This document shows, in pieces, positions 17,715 through 27,071 of a DNA stretch of 64,000 nucleotides (positions within the stretch are counted from its first letter, which is position 1; the number at the start of each line of letters is the position of its first letter). This DNA comes from Pseudomonadota bacterium. GTDB taxonomy: Bacteria; Pseudomonadota; Alphaproteobacteria; Dongiales; Dongiaceae. The stretch lies in contig JACPDN010000006.1 of NCBI GenBank assembly GCA_016183985.1, forward strand, positions 1,240,001 through 1,304,000. Direction: 5' to 3'. The translations under genes were made by a program, and so were the position numbers. The notes under the pieces are model-generated. The model was given only the letters and a program-made list of their open reading frames with translations. It had not been told where the DNA came from and did not search any database.

Positions 17715-19166
17715 TTACTTCGCTGGCAGGCCCATCGCGGCGCGATAGGCAGCAAGCTGCTTGTCGCGGCCGAACTCGTCGGTGAGACGGTTCCATTCCT
17801 TGGCCACGTTGTCGAGCGCTTCCTGGGCGCTCTCTTCGCCGGCCAAAGCCTTGGAGAGTTCGATTTCCACGACTTCGGTGTAGGAGAAGTAGCCCGGGAG
17901 ACGCATGTCGAGCACGACGTTCTCAGCCGCAAGCGAATCCGCCTGGGCGCCCAAATATTCCTTGGCTTCGCGCGGGCTGAACAGCTTCGACCACAGGTCG
18001 AGATTGGTCGTGTGCGAGATGCGGTAGGGGTTCACACCGGTGCCACCGGTGATCGCCGCCTTGCCCGAGACTTCCGGGCTGGAGAGGAATTCGATGTAGT
18101 TCCAGGCAGCTTCCTGGTTCTTCGAGGAAGCGGGAACCGCCGCCTGCCAACCGCCGAACGCCATGAACGGCGATTTGACGATGTGGTCGAACTTCTTCCA
18201 TTCCTTGGTCTTGTAATCATAGATCTCGTTCGAGCCCGGCAGCACGGCCGAACCGACATTCCCTGAGATCTTCGACTGCTTCGGATCCGCCGCGATGACG
18301 CCCGTGTCGCCCCAGCCGATCGACTGGGCAACCTGGCCGCCCGCAACCGCCGCGTTCACTTCACCGAACGAGAAGTTCAGTGCGTTGGGCGGGGCGAGCT
18401 TCGCGGACTTCACATATTCCTCGAGGCCGCGGACCCAGCCCGGGTTGTTGATTTCGGCATCCATCGTCTCCGGATTGAAGAACATGGCGCCCTTCTGACC
18501 CGGAATGTTGGTGTAGGAAGCCGCATGGCTGAAGAAGAACCAGAACTGCTGGCCGCCGCGACGATAGGCTTCCGCCGTGCCCCACAGGCCCTTATCCGGA
18601 CGGGTGAAGAATTCGGCGATGTCGAGATACTGCTTCCAGTCCTGCGGCACGGCGAGGTCGTAGCCATATTTCGCCTTGAACGCCTCTTTCTCCTTCGGAT
18701 CCTCGAAGAGATCGATGCGGTAGGTATAGGTGTGCACGTCACCGTCGATGGTCTGCGACAGGGTCTTGCCGTTCCACACCATCAGCTGTTCGCGGTAGAT
18801 CGGGGCGATGTCGTCCCAGGCAGCACCCTTGCGCATGGCTTCCGGCACTTCACTGAGGAAGTCGGTGAAGTCCGGCGACCATGCCGGCGCGAAGCTGATG
18901 ACATCGAAGGTCTCTTCGCCCGAGGAGAGCGAGGTGACGATCTTCGGATACAGTTCCGACCAGGGGAATTCGACCACGTTCACCTTGCCGCAGGTCTTCT
19001 TGGCCCATTCTTCGCCGGCGCTCTGCAGGGCCGAAGCGATGTAGGGACCGGTCTGCGAGGCGGCGGTCAGTGTCACGCCGGTATAATCCGGATCGCAAGC
19101 GAGTGCCGCGCCGCTGGCCAGCGAAAGCGCTGCCATCGCCGTTGCACCAAGTAGCAGTTTCCTCAT
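17715..19166 (-). CDS. Extracellular sugar-binding protein of the ABC transporter
   Basis: The 483-residue product has a Sec signal peptide (about 1-23, ending ALA before CDPDY) and a family-1 solute-binding fold. Typical features are VNVVEFPWSELYPKIVTSL, FDVISFAPAWSPDF and FGGWQAAVPASSKNQEAAWNYIEFLSSPE. At 483 residues it is longer than most CUT1 binding proteins (about 420). It lies between the permease and ATPase genes. The ligand is not readable from sequence; context suggests a pentose or deoxypentose. Confidence 0.9.
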   Translation of the reverse strand: MRKLLLGATAMAALSLASGAALACDPDYTGVTLTAASQTGPYIASALQSAGEEWAKKTCGKVNVVEFPWSELYPKIVTSLSSGEETFDVISFAPAWSPDFTDFLSEVPEAMRKGAAWDDIAPIYREQLMVWNGKTLSQTIDGDVHTYTYRIDLFEDPKEKEAFKAKYGYDLAVPQDWKQYLDIAEFFTRPDKGLWGTAEAYRRGGQQFWFFFSHAASYTNIPGQKGAMFFNPETMDAEINNPGWVRGLEEYVKSAKLAPPNALNFSFGEVNAAVAGGQVAQSIGWGDTGVIAADPKQSKISGNVGSAVLPGSNEIYDYKTKEWKKFDHIVKSPFMAFGGWQAAVPASSKNQEAAWNYIEFLSSPEVSGKAAITGGTGVNPYRISHTTNLDLWSKLFSPREAKEYLGAQADSLAAENVVLDMRLPGYFSYTEVVEIELSKALAGEESAQEALDNVAKEWNRLTDEFGRDKQLAAYRAAMGLPAK

Positions 19167-19232
19167 GTTATCACTCCCGTTCTCTTTGTTGGTTAGCTTG
19201 GTTCGACTTCTAGTGTTGAACTCTTGTCGCGG

Positions 19233-20261
19233 TCATTTAATGGCCCCGATCAGTAGACCGGACCGCATGAGCCTGCTCAGCAACGCCGCCATGACCATCA
19301 TCGGGACGATGGCAACCAAAGCGGCGGCGGAAATCGACCACCATTCGTCGCCGCGCTGGCTGTTCTGACCAGCAACGAGAATGGGGAGGGTCTGCCATTT
19401 GGCATTGGTGAGAAAGAGCGCGAAGAGGAACTCATTCCAGACGAAAGCCAAGGTGATCATGAAGGTGGCGACGAGGCCGGGGACGGACATCGGCAGGACG
19501 ATGCCGGTGAAAATCCGCCAGGACGGCACGTTGTCGACCATGGCCGCCTCTTCCACCTCGAGGGGCAAAGCGGCGAAGAAGTCGCGCATCAGCCAGACGA
19601 CGATGGGCAGGCTGAAGGCGATATAGGCCAGCACCATGCCGAAATAGGTATCGATCAGCTTGAACCCTAAACGCCCCATTTCACTGTACATCAGGAACAA
19701 GGCGAAGGCGGCGACGATCGGCGGGAACATGCGCTGGCTGACGAACCAGAAGATGATGTCCTCATTGCCGAGAATCGGCCCTGGCACGCGCAGGCGGTTG
19801 GTGACCAGCGACAGAACCAAGGCGATGGCAAAGGCGATGATCATGGAGATCGCCCGGCTGAAGCCGAACACATTGGCGCCCAGCAGGTAACCGCCACAGG
19901 CGATGACGAAGAAGACGATGCCCGAGGCGAGCTTCACCTTGAAAGGAAAGCGCACCAAGGCATAGGCCGCCATGGCGCCGATGGCGGTCGCGAGAACCGC
20001 CGAAGAGAGGCCGATGATGGTGGAGGCAATGACGTTGTTGAAGAACTCACCGCGCTCGCCGGAGAGGAGCTCCGACCAGGCCTGCAGCGAGGGGTCGAAA
20101 TCGACGAACGGAATGAACGTCGCTTGGCCGACGACCGAGATCGACGTCTTGAACGAGGTGACGATCACCCAGTAAAGCGGAAACAAGGTGAACGCCGCCC
20201 AGAACAGGATTCCGAGCAGGGCGAAATAGCGCGGCGCGCCTTTGAGAGTGCGGGTGCTCAT
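19233..20261 (-). CDS. Sugar ABC transporter permease (MalG type) with an extra ~59-residue membrane segment
   Basis: The 342-residue permease carries the EAA loop EVEEAAMVDNVPSWRIFTGI and a MalG-like start and end (LLIGAIK). Typical MalG-type permeases have about 275-300 residues. Here an insertion of roughly 59 residues (about 109-167) follows AAYALVRFPFK and precedes FWFVSQRMFPP. It contains two likely extra membrane helices (about 112-135 and 138-154). The start overlaps the preceding permease stop by three bases (20258-20260). Confidence 0.9.
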   Translation of the reverse strand: MSTRTLKGAPRYFALLGILFWAAFTLFPLYWVIVTSFKTSISVVGQATFIPFVDFDPSLQAWSELLSGERGEFFNNVIASTIIGLSSAVLATAIGAMAAYALVRFPFKVKLASGIVFFVIACGGYLLGANVFGFSRAISMIIAFAIALVLSLVTNRLRVPGPILGNEDIIFWFVSQRMFPPIVAAFALFLMYSEMGRLGFKLIDTYFGMVLAYIAFSLPIVVWLMRDFFAALPLEVEEAAMVDNVPSWRIFTGIVLPMSVPGLVATFMITLAFVWNEFLFALFLTNAKWQTLPILVAGQNSQRGDEWWSISAAALVAIVPMMVMAALLSRLMRSGLLIGAIK

Positions 20262-21130
20262 CTGTGCTTCGCCAGATAGGGTTTAAGGATCGCGAGATAG
20301 ACTACGCCGATCACCGTGATGACGATCAGGAACAGGAACGAGAGGGCCGATGTGTAGCCGAGGTTGAACTTCTTGAAGCCTTCCTGATAGGCGAACAGGG
20401 TCAGCGTTTCGGTCGAGATACCCGGCCCGCCGCCGGTCAGCACGAAGACCGTATCGATGATCTTGTAGCTCTCGATGAGGCGGATGAAGACGACGGCGGC
20501 CGAGATGGGCAGCATCATCGGGAAGGTGATGTCCCAGAACTGCCGCCAGGGGCTGGCATTCTCCAGCGAGGCCGCCTCATAGACATCATCCGGCAGGGTG
20601 GCAAGACCGGCCAGCAGCATGAGGATGATGAAGGGCGTCCATTGCCAGACCTCGACCGTGATGAGTGCGCCGATTGCCCAATGCGTCTCGGTGAGGAACG
20701 GCAAATTGGGAAAACCGAGGAAGGTCATGAACTGGTTCAATGGACCTTGCGTCGGGTTGAAGATCTGGCGCGCGATGAGGGCGACGGCGACAGGGGCAAT
20801 CAGCATCGGCAGCAGGAAGCCGACCCGGAACAGCTTTTCGCCCGGCACCTTGGCATGGAGCGCCAAGGCGACGGCAAAGCCGATCACGTATTGGATGGCA
20901 ACCGAGGTGAAGGCAATGATGCTGGTCGTCACCGTCACATGCCAGAAGCGCGGGTTGGTCAGCAGGCTGACATAATTGTCGAGGCCATTGAAACGCGGTG
21001 GCGACGGCGGCACCAGGCGGAAGCTCATGAAGCTGGTGGTCAGCGAATAGATCAGCGGAAAGATCGAGATGGCCAGCACCACGAAGAGCGCCGGCCAGAT
21101 AAAGAAATATTTGATCGGGTCGTTCCGCAT
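20258..21130 (-). CDS. Sugar ABC transporter permease (MalF type)
   Basis: The 290-residue inner-membrane protein has six likely helices and the EAA motif YEAASLENASPWRQFWDITF that contacts the ATPase. Its ATG overlaps the kinase stop by one base, and its own stop overlaps the next permease start, so the genes are tightly coupled. An upstream GTG at 21133 is an alternative start. Confidence 0.93.
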   Translation of the reverse strand: MRNDPIKYFFIWPALFVVLAISIFPLIYSLTTSFMSFRLVPPSPPRFNGLDNYVSLLTNPRFWHVTVTTSIIAFTSVAIQYVIGFAVALALHAKVPGEKLFRVGFLLPMLIAPVAVALIARQIFNPTQGPLNQFMTFLGFPNLPFLTETHWAIGALITVEVWQWTPFIILMLLAGLATLPDDVYEAASLENASPWRQFWDITFPMMLPISAAVVFIRLIESYKIIDTVFVLTGGGPGISTETLTLFAYQEGFKKFNLGYTSALSFLFLIVITVIGVVYLAILKPYLAKHR

Positions 21131-22065
21131 CACGCCACCTTGGCAAGGAGAGCGTCGATCTCGGCCCGCGACGGCATGGCTGGCGCCGTGCCGCGACGCG
21201 TCACCGAAATGCCGGCAACCGTGCAGCCAAAGCGCACGGCTTCTGCGGGTGCCACACCATTGGCGATCGCTGCGGCAAAGCCGCCGACGAAGGCATCGCC
21301 GGCACCGGCCGTATCGATGACGCTGCCGGCTGAAACCGCCGGCACATGAACGGACCCGGATTTGCTGTGCAGCAGGGCTCCGCGTTCGCCCAAAGTGATG
21401 AGCGCGTTTTTCGCCCCCTTGGCGAGGATCGCGTCACCGGCACGGCGGGCTGCTTCCAGGGAATCCAGCTGGAAGCCGACGATGGCGGCCGCCTCACTCT
21501 CATTGGGAGCGATGTAATCGCACAAGGGATAGAAGGCGTCGGGGAAACGCTCCGCCGGTGCCGGATTGAAGACCGTCGTCACACCGGCAGCGCGCGCGAT
21601 TTCCAGCCCGCGCTGCGCCGCCGCCACCGGCTGTTCGAGTTGCGTCACGAAGACCTTGGCGCCACGAATGCTGGCGGCATGGGCGTCGACATCGGCGGGC
21701 GACAGCGTGCCGGCGGCACCCGGATAGACGATGATCGCGTTCTCGCCGGTCTTGTCATTGACATAGATGAAGGCAACGCCGGTTGGATCCTGATCGGAGA
21801 TGCCGATCTCGGCCTTGATGCCTTCCTGCGCCCAGGTTTTCTGCGCCACGTCACCGAACGTGTCGCGGCCGATCTTCGAGATGAAGGTCACCTTGGCGCC
21901 GGCACGGGCAGCAGCCACGGATTGATTGGAGCCCTTGCCCCCCGGCCCCATCTTGAAGCCAGAACCGGCGATGGTCTCGCCGATCTTCGGCATCCGGTCG
22001 CCCATGAAGGCGAGATCGGCGACGAAGATCCCCAGAATGCAGACGCCCTGCTGTCCCGCGCTCAT
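21130..22065 (-). CDS. Ribokinase-family (PfkB) sugar kinase, possibly deoxyribokinase
   Basis: The 311-residue kinase has the N-terminal PfkB signature MGPGGKGSNQSVAAARAGA and the C-terminal signature with catalytic Asp in VIDTAGAGDAFVGGFAAA. NPAPAE and ITLGERGA are typical of ribokinases. The start at 22065 has AGGA upstream and sits 16 bases after the mutarotase stop. With deoxyribose-phosphate aldolase in the same operon, the expected product is deoxyribose-5-phosphate, as for DeoK, but ribose cannot be excluded from sequence. Confidence 0.9.
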   Translation of the reverse strand: MSAGQQGVCILGIFVADLAFMGDRMPKIGETIAGSGFKMGPGGKGSNQSVAAARAGAKVTFISKIGRDTFGDVAQKTWAQEGIKAEIGISDQDPTGVAFIYVNDKTGENAIIVYPGAAGTLSPADVDAHAASIRGAKVFVTQLEQPVAAAQRGLEIARAAGVTTVFNPAPAERFPDAFYPLCDYIAPNESEAAAIVGFQLDSLEAARRAGDAILAKGAKNALITLGERGALLHSKSGSVHVPAVSAGSVIDTAGAGDAFVGGFAAAIANGVAPAEAVRFGCTVAGISVTRRGTAPAMPSRAEIDALLAKVA

Positions 22066-22081
22066 GCCACTATTTCCTAAA

Positions 22082-22540
22082 TCAGTACTTAGCTTCCGGC
22101 GGAATGACGCCCTTGGTGAACATGAAGCAGCCATAGAAGCGGCGCTCACCCGTGGCGATCACGCAATAGGATTTCTTGGCGATTTCATAGAAGGCCATGC
22201 GCTCGACTGGCACCAGCGGCCAGGATTTGCCTTCGGCCTTGTCGATCTCGGCCTGCACTTCCTTCTGCACCGGTGGGATCTCGGTCGGATTGCCGACGAT
22301 TTCCATGCGCATTGCGGCATCGGGGATGAAGGTATCGAGCGGCATGGCGGAGAGAATGGCGCGCGTCGCTTCGGCTGTGGTGACACCGTCGATGCGCAGC
22401 AAGGCGCCGAGCGTCGTCTGCTTGGCAACCGATGCGCCGGGAAAATTGGTGTCGCACAATACCAGGCGATCGCCATGACCCATGGCGCGCAAGGCATAGA
22501 GCACATCCGCATTGAGCAGCGGATTGACATTCTTCAGCAC
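22082..22540 (-). CDS. RbsD/FucU-family sugar mutarotase
   Basis: The 152-residue product has the conserved opening NADVLYALRAMGHGDRLVLCDTNFPG, with the catalytic His in GHGD, and the end of the family fold (CVIATGERRFYGCFMFTKGVI). These enzymes interconvert ring forms or anomers of free sugars so that the kinase can use them. The motif is closer to FucU than to ribose-type RbsD. It directly precedes the kinase. Confidence 0.9.
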   Translation of the reverse strand: MLKNVNPLLNADVLYALRAMGHGDRLVLCDTNFPGASVAKQTTLGALLRIDGVTTAEATRAILSAMPLDTFIPDAAMRMEIVGNPTEIPPVQKEVQAEIDKAEGKSWPLVPVERMAFYEIAKKSYCVIATGERRFYGCFMFTKGVIPPEAKY

Positions 22541-22607
22541 GACTCATCCCTCCCCGTTATCCATCGCCTCACGCGGTTCACATCGCCGCGCTTCATCAAC
22601 ACTCTAT

Positions 22608-24992
22608 TCACTCGCCGTAAGGAATCCAGATGTTCTTCACCTGCACCGCATGACGCAGCAGGATCGGCCCTTCTGCGGCCGTCTGATCGAACCAATCGGT
22701 CAGAAGGCCGTGATCGGTGAGCACGCGCTTCAAGTTGCCGACCGAGAGCTTCTCGGCCAGCGTTGCGATTTCTTTGGTACTGAACGCCCAGATGGCATCG
22801 ACGTCATCATGATCGGCAAGCGTCTTGGCGAGATCCTTCGCCGCGCCCGTCACGATGTTGACGACACCCGCCGGCACATCGGAGGTTTCCAGCACCTGAT
22901 AGAAATCGGTAGCTGCCAGCGGATGGCGCTCCGACGGCACAATGACGGCGCGATTGCCCATGGCGATGACCGGCGCCAGCAATGAAATGAAAGAAAGCAA
23001 CGGCGCTTCATCGGGGCAGACGATACCGACAACGCCGATCGGCTCGTTCATGGCCAGTGCCACACCGCGCAAGGGCGGTGCGTGCACGCTGCCTTCGAAC
23101 TTGTCAGCCCAGGCGCCGTAAGCGAAGAGGCGGCCGACACTGGCCTCGACTTCCGCCGCCGATTTGGCTTTGGAGGCGCCGGTCATCGCGGCAACGCGGC
23201 CGGCGAATTCGTCGGCACGGGCCGAGAGATTTTCGGCCATGTAATAGAGGATCTGCGCACGGTTATGCGATGTGGCCTTCGACCAGCCTTCCGCACCGCG
23301 CGCGGCTGCCACGGCGTTGCGGATATCCTTACGATTGCCCTCGCCCACTTCGCCCAGGCGCACGCCCTTGGGCGACAGCACGGCACGCGAATAATTGCCG
23401 TCGGGGCGGGCCTGCTTGCCGCCGACAAAGAGCTTCGCGGTCCGGTCGAGATCGGGAAGATCGAAACCGGCAACCTTCTCCTGTGCTTCCGGCAATTCGG
23501 CCGCGACGCGCGCCTTGCGGCCAACCCAGGCCTTGGGCTTCAGATATTCATAGGCGCCTTCCTTGCCGCCCTCACGGCCATAGCCGGATTCGCGATAGCC
23601 GCCGAAACCGACCGCGGCATCGAAAAGATTAGTGGCATTGATCCAGACCACCCCGGCTTGGAGCTTCGGCGCAATGTCGAGGGCCAGGCCAATCGTCTCG
23701 CTCCAGATGCTGGCAGAAAGGCCATAGCGCGTATTGTTAGCGAGCATCACCGCTTCGTCCGGCGTGCGGAAGGTCATCGACACCAGCACGGGGCCGAAGA
23801 TTTCTTCCCGTGCCACGGTCGCCGCCGTTTGCACATGGGCGAGCAGGGTCGGCGGGTAGAAGCAACCGCCTGCGGGCAGGTCGATCTCCGGCTGGAACAG
23901 CTCGGCGCCTTCGGCAACGCCTGTTGCGACGAGCGACTTGATGCGCTCCAGCTGCACCGGCGCCACGATGGCACCCATATCGATCGCCTTGTCGAGCGGG
24001 TTGCCGACGCGCAAATTCGACATGCGGCGCTTGAGGCGGGCATGGAACTTGTCGGCAATGCCTTCCTGCACCAAAAGGCGCGACCCGGCGCAGCAGACTT
24101 GGCCCTGGTTGAACCAGATGGCGTCAACGACACCTTCGATGGCTCCGTCGATATCGGCATCATCGAAGACGATGAAGGGCGACTTGCCGCCGAGCTCAAG
24201 TGTCAGCGACTTGCCGGAGCCTGCCGTTTGCGCGCGGATGAGCTTGCCGACTTCGGAGGAACCGGTGAACGCGATCTTGTCGACCCCGCTATGACCAACG
24301 ATGGCAGCACCCGTACTGCCGTCACCCGTTACCACATTGAGGACACCGGCCGGCAAACCGGCCGCCGCCGCGATCTCGGCAAACAGCAAAGCTGTGAGTG
24401 GGGTGAATTCGGCAGGCTTCAGCACGACCGTATTGCCGAACGCCAAGGCCGGCGCCACTTTCCATGCCAGCATGAGGAGCGGGAAGTTCCACGGAATGAT
24501 CTGCCCGACGACGCCGACCGGCACCTGATCCGCCAGCTCCGTCGCCTGCAACTGCGCCCAGCCGGCGTGATAATAGAAATGGCGCGCCACCAGCGGCACA
24601 TCGATATCGCGCGTCTCACGCACCGGCTTACCATTGTCGAGCGCCTCGATCACCGCAAAGAGGCGGGCATGGCGCTGAACGGCGCGGGCGAGCGCGTAAA
24701 GATGTCGCGCACGGGCATGGCCCGGCAGCTTCGCCCAAGGGCCTTGCGCCTTCCGCGCAGCTGCAACAGCGGCATCGACATCGGCCGCATCGCCTTGCGC
24801 CACACGGCCGAGTTTCTTGCCCGTCGCGGGATCCATCGCATCGAAATGAACGCCGGCAGCCGGTTGCACGAACTTGCCACCGATGAAATGGCCGAAGCCG
24901 GATTCGTAGCGCTTCAGCCAGGCACGCGCTTCACCATCGGCCTCCGGCGCCGGGCCATAGGACATCTCGTCGAAATAGCGGGCGACACTCAT
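22608..24992 (-). CDS. Two-domain aldehyde dehydrogenase, ALDH16 type
   Basis: The 794-residue protein has two ALDH units. The first (about 1-490) is complete, with LELGGKSPF (Glu266) and NQGQVCCAGSR (catalytic Cys300), and the NAD-binding PWNFPLLM and FTGSSEVG motifs. The second (about 505-794) keeps the fold, with EPIGVVGIVCPDEAPLLSF, but lacks recognisable Glu and Cys catalytic motifs. This layout defines ALDH16. In this cluster the likely substrate is acetaldehyde released by the aldolase. AGGA lies seven bases before the ATG at 24992, only four bases after the aldolase stop. Confidence 0.92.
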   Translation of the reverse strand: MSVARYFDEMSYGPAPEADGEARAWLKRYESGFGHFIGGKFVQPAAGVHFDAMDPATGKKLGRVAQGDAADVDAAVAAARKAQGPWAKLPGHARARHLYALARAVQRHARLFAVIEALDNGKPVRETRDIDVPLVARHFYYHAGWAQLQATELADQVPVGVVGQIIPWNFPLLMLAWKVAPALAFGNTVVLKPAEFTPLTALLFAEIAAAAGLPAGVLNVVTGDGSTGAAIVGHSGVDKIAFTGSSEVGKLIRAQTAGSGKSLTLELGGKSPFIVFDDADIDGAIEGVVDAIWFNQGQVCCAGSRLLVQEGIADKFHARLKRRMSNLRVGNPLDKAIDMGAIVAPVQLERIKSLVATGVAEGAELFQPEIDLPAGGCFYPPTLLAHVQTAATVAREEIFGPVLVSMTFRTPDEAVMLANNTRYGLSASIWSETIGLALDIAPKLQAGVVWINATNLFDAAVGFGGYRESGYGREGGKEGAYEYLKPKAWVGRKARVAAELPEAQEKVAGFDLPDLDRTAKLFVGGKQARPDGNYSRAVLSPKGVRLGEVGEGNRKDIRNAVAAARGAEGWSKATSHNRAQILYYMAENLSARADEFAGRVAAMTGASKAKSAAEVEASVGRLFAYGAWADKFEGSVHAPPLRGVALAMNEPIGVVGIVCPDEAPLLSFISLLAPVIAMGNRAVIVPSERHPLAATDFYQVLETSDVPAGVVNIVTGAAKDLAKTLADHDDVDAIWAFSTKEIATLAEKLSVGNLKRVLTDHGLLTDWFDQTAAEGPILLRHAVQVKNIWIPYGE

Positions 24993-24996
24993 GGTC

Positions 24997-26019
24997 TTAT
25001 CCTGCGGCATGCCGGTTATAGGCCGAATAGCGGCCGGTCACGTGATGTTCGAGCTGGCGTTCGATATCGGCGAGCAGGCTCGAGGCGCCGATGCGGAAGA
25101 GATTGGGTTCCAGCCATTCGCGGCCCAGCTCCTCCTTCATCAGGAACTGGTAGTTGAGCACGTCCTTCGCGGCCGAGATACCGCCGGCCGGCTTGTAGCC
25201 GATCTTGAAACCGGTCCGTTCCTGATACTCGCGGATCATGCGGATCATGATCAATGTCACGGCGAGTGTCGCGTTGACGCTTTCCTTGCCGGTCGAGGTC
25301 TTGATGAAATCGGCGCCGGCCATCATGCAGACCAGCGAGGCGCGCGCGACGTTGCGCAGGGTCTTCAGATCGCCGGTCGCCAGAATGGCTTTCACATGCG
25401 CCTGGCCGCAGGCGGCGCGGAAGTCGCGCATCTCGTCATAAAGTGCCTGCCAATTGCCGGTCAGCACATGCTCGCGGGTGATGACGATGTCGATTTCTTG
25501 CGCCCCGTCTTTGACCGAAGCCTCGATCTCCTTCAGCTTCAGATCATGCGGGATGAGGCCGGCGGGAAAACCGGTCGAAACGGCGGCAACCGGAATGCCG
25601 GAGCCGGCCAACGCCTCGACCGCAATCGCCACGAAGCGGTGATAGACGCAGATCGCCCCGGTGGTGAGGCCGCGATCGGCCATGCCCAGCGCTTCAAGGA
25701 GGTCGGCGCGCACCGGCGCCTTGGCCTTGGCGCAGAGTCGCTTTACGCGCTCGGTCGTGTCATCGCCGTTCAAGGTGGTAAGATCGATGCAGGTGATGGC
25801 TTTCAAGAGCCAGGCCGCCTGGGCGTCCTTCTTCACCGTGCGGCGGCCGGGCAAGGTCGCGACACGACGCTCGGCAGCCGACAGGTTGACACGGACGCCC
25901 TGCACCCAGCCGAGATCCAGCGGCTGCGCCACATTGCGGGCAATCGCGTTATGGCCAGCCAAAACGTGATTGGCTTGCGCTGCGTGGCCACCGATGGGCG
26001 CGATCTTGAGATCAGCCAT
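24997..26019 (-). CDS. deoC: Deoxyribose-phosphate aldolase, long eukaryote-like form
   Basis: DERA cleaves 2-deoxyribose-5-phosphate to glyceraldehyde-3-phosphate and acetaldehyde. The Schiff-base Lys240 is in DFIKTSTGKESVNAT and the second active lysine is Lys276 in GYKPAGGIS. At 340 residues it is much longer than E. coli DeoC (259). It strongly resembles animal DERA, sharing blocks such as RRTVKK..QAAWLLKA, IDLTTL.GDDT and FRIGAS.LL.DIERQ..HHVTGRY. It leads the catabolic operon, 214 bases after the DeoR gene. Confidence 0.95.
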   Translation of the reverse strand: MADLKIAPIGGHAAQANHVLAGHNAIARNVAQPLDLGWVQGVRVNLSAAERRVATLPGRRTVKKDAQAAWLLKAITCIDLTTLNGDDTTERVKRLCAKAKAPVRADLLEALGMADRGLTTGAICVYHRFVAIAVEALAGSGIPVAAVSTGFPAGLIPHDLKLKEIEASVKDGAQEIDIVITREHVLTGNWQALYDEMRDFRAACGQAHVKAILATGDLKTLRNVARASLVCMMAGADFIKTSTGKESVNATLAVTLIMIRMIREYQERTGFKIGYKPAGGISAAKDVLNYQFLMKEELGREWLEPNLFRIGASSLLADIERQLEHHVTGRYSAYNRHAAG

Positions 26020-26144
26020 GCCGACACCGTCTGTTCAAGGACAGCGCTGAGGAGAAGTTTGCGACCAGGGGACAAGGATAGCGGCGCGACCCGATTGCCA
26101 AGTCCGCCCGTCTCCCTCCCATGCGTCGCGCTCTTTCCGGCGCT

Positions 26145-26160
26145 TGTTAATATTCTACCA
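26145..26160. promoter_or_regulatory. Candidate DeoR operator, imperfect site
   Basis: TGTTAA-N4-CTACCA between the regulator and deoC resembles the perfect palindrome TGTTAA-N4-TTAACA found upstream of the regulator (11 of 16 positions match). The surrounding 26136-26180 is AT-rich and is where the deoC operon promoter would be expected on the minus strand. Confidence 0.4.
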
Positions 26161-26233
26161 AATTATGATCGCTTTATGACATCGCCTGACAGACCCGTCA
26201 AGCGCCGCCCTGCGACCTTTTTGAGACCAAAAC

Positions 26234-26956
26234 TCAGGCGCCGGGCGCCTTTGCCCCGGTCTCGGTGACGATAGTCTTGAAATCATTGAGCCGTGCAAAA
26301 TAGGCCGGCTTCACAATCCCGAACTTGCTGGAATCAATCACCAGATGACTCTCAAGCGCACTGGCGATCGCCTTCTGCTTGATCGGCACTTCATGGAAAT
26401 GCGAACAGGAGGCGCCGCGTTCCACATCGACGCCGCCGGCCGAGATGAACGCCTTGTTGATGCCGAAGCGGCCGAGCGGCTCCAGCCATTCCCCGCTCGA
26501 AAACGTGGCCGAGGCGGAATGATAAAGACCGCCCAGCATGATCATGCGCAGATTGGGCTTTTGCGACAGGCGATCCGCCACGTTGAGCGAATAGCAGATC
26601 ACCGTAATGCTCAGATCTGCCGGTATTTGTTCGGCCAAATGGTCGAGTGTCGAACCGCAATCGATGAAGATCGTGTCATCCGGTACAATCATTTTGAGCG
26701 CATAGCTGCAGGCGCGGAACTTGGCGTTGGCGTGGCTGTCCGCCTCGCGCCCCAGCTCGTAACCCCCAGCGATATCGTCGGCGCTGACGATATGCCCGCC
26801 AAGATAGGCGAAACGCTCCGGATTGGCGCTGACATCGCGCCGCACGGTCATTTCAGAAACACCGAGCAGGGCCGCGGCATCTCGCAGATGCAGCACGCCG
26901 CGCTGGGCCAAGGCCTCGGCAAGCAGATTCGTGCGCTGTGACTTGCGGGTCGACAT
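26234..26956 (-). CDS. DeoR-family transcriptional regulator
   Basis: The 240-residue regulator has an N-terminal winged helix (about 5-60, LHLRDAAALLGVSEMTVRRD) and the sugar-phosphate-binding DeoRC domain with FIDCGSTLDHLAEQIP and later ISAGGVDVERGASC. Such repressors are usually released by a phosphorylated sugar; here deoxyribose-5-phosphate is the natural guess. It heads the cluster on the same strand as the catabolic genes. A perfect 16-bp palindrome lies about 115 bases upstream of its ATG. Confidence 0.9.
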   Translation of the reverse strand: MSTRKSQRTNLLAEALAQRGVLHLRDAAALLGVSEMTVRRDVSANPERFAYLGGHIVSADDIAGGYELGREADSHANAKFRACSYALKMIVPDDTIFIDCGSTLDHLAEQIPADLSITVICYSLNVADRLSQKPNLRMIMLGGLYHSASATFSSGEWLEPLGRFGINKAFISAGGVDVERGASCSHFHEVPIKQKAIASALESHLVIDSSKFGIVKPAYFARLNDFKTIVTETGAKAPGA

Positions 26957-27071
26957 GAAACCGGAAACTCCCCTGCGGCAATGCCGGCGAACCGCTGTTG
27001 GGTCGCGGGTTTGAGCTGCCTGACATCGAGCCGAGCATGCGACGGGCAGCGTCAAAACGTCAACCCGAAAA

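Noticed and set aside
23082-25157. Plus-strand open frame of 691 codons across the aldehyde dehydrogenase and aldolase genes
   Set aside because: The opposite strand encodes two clearly recognisable enzymes; this frame has no motif and is a GC-driven shadow.
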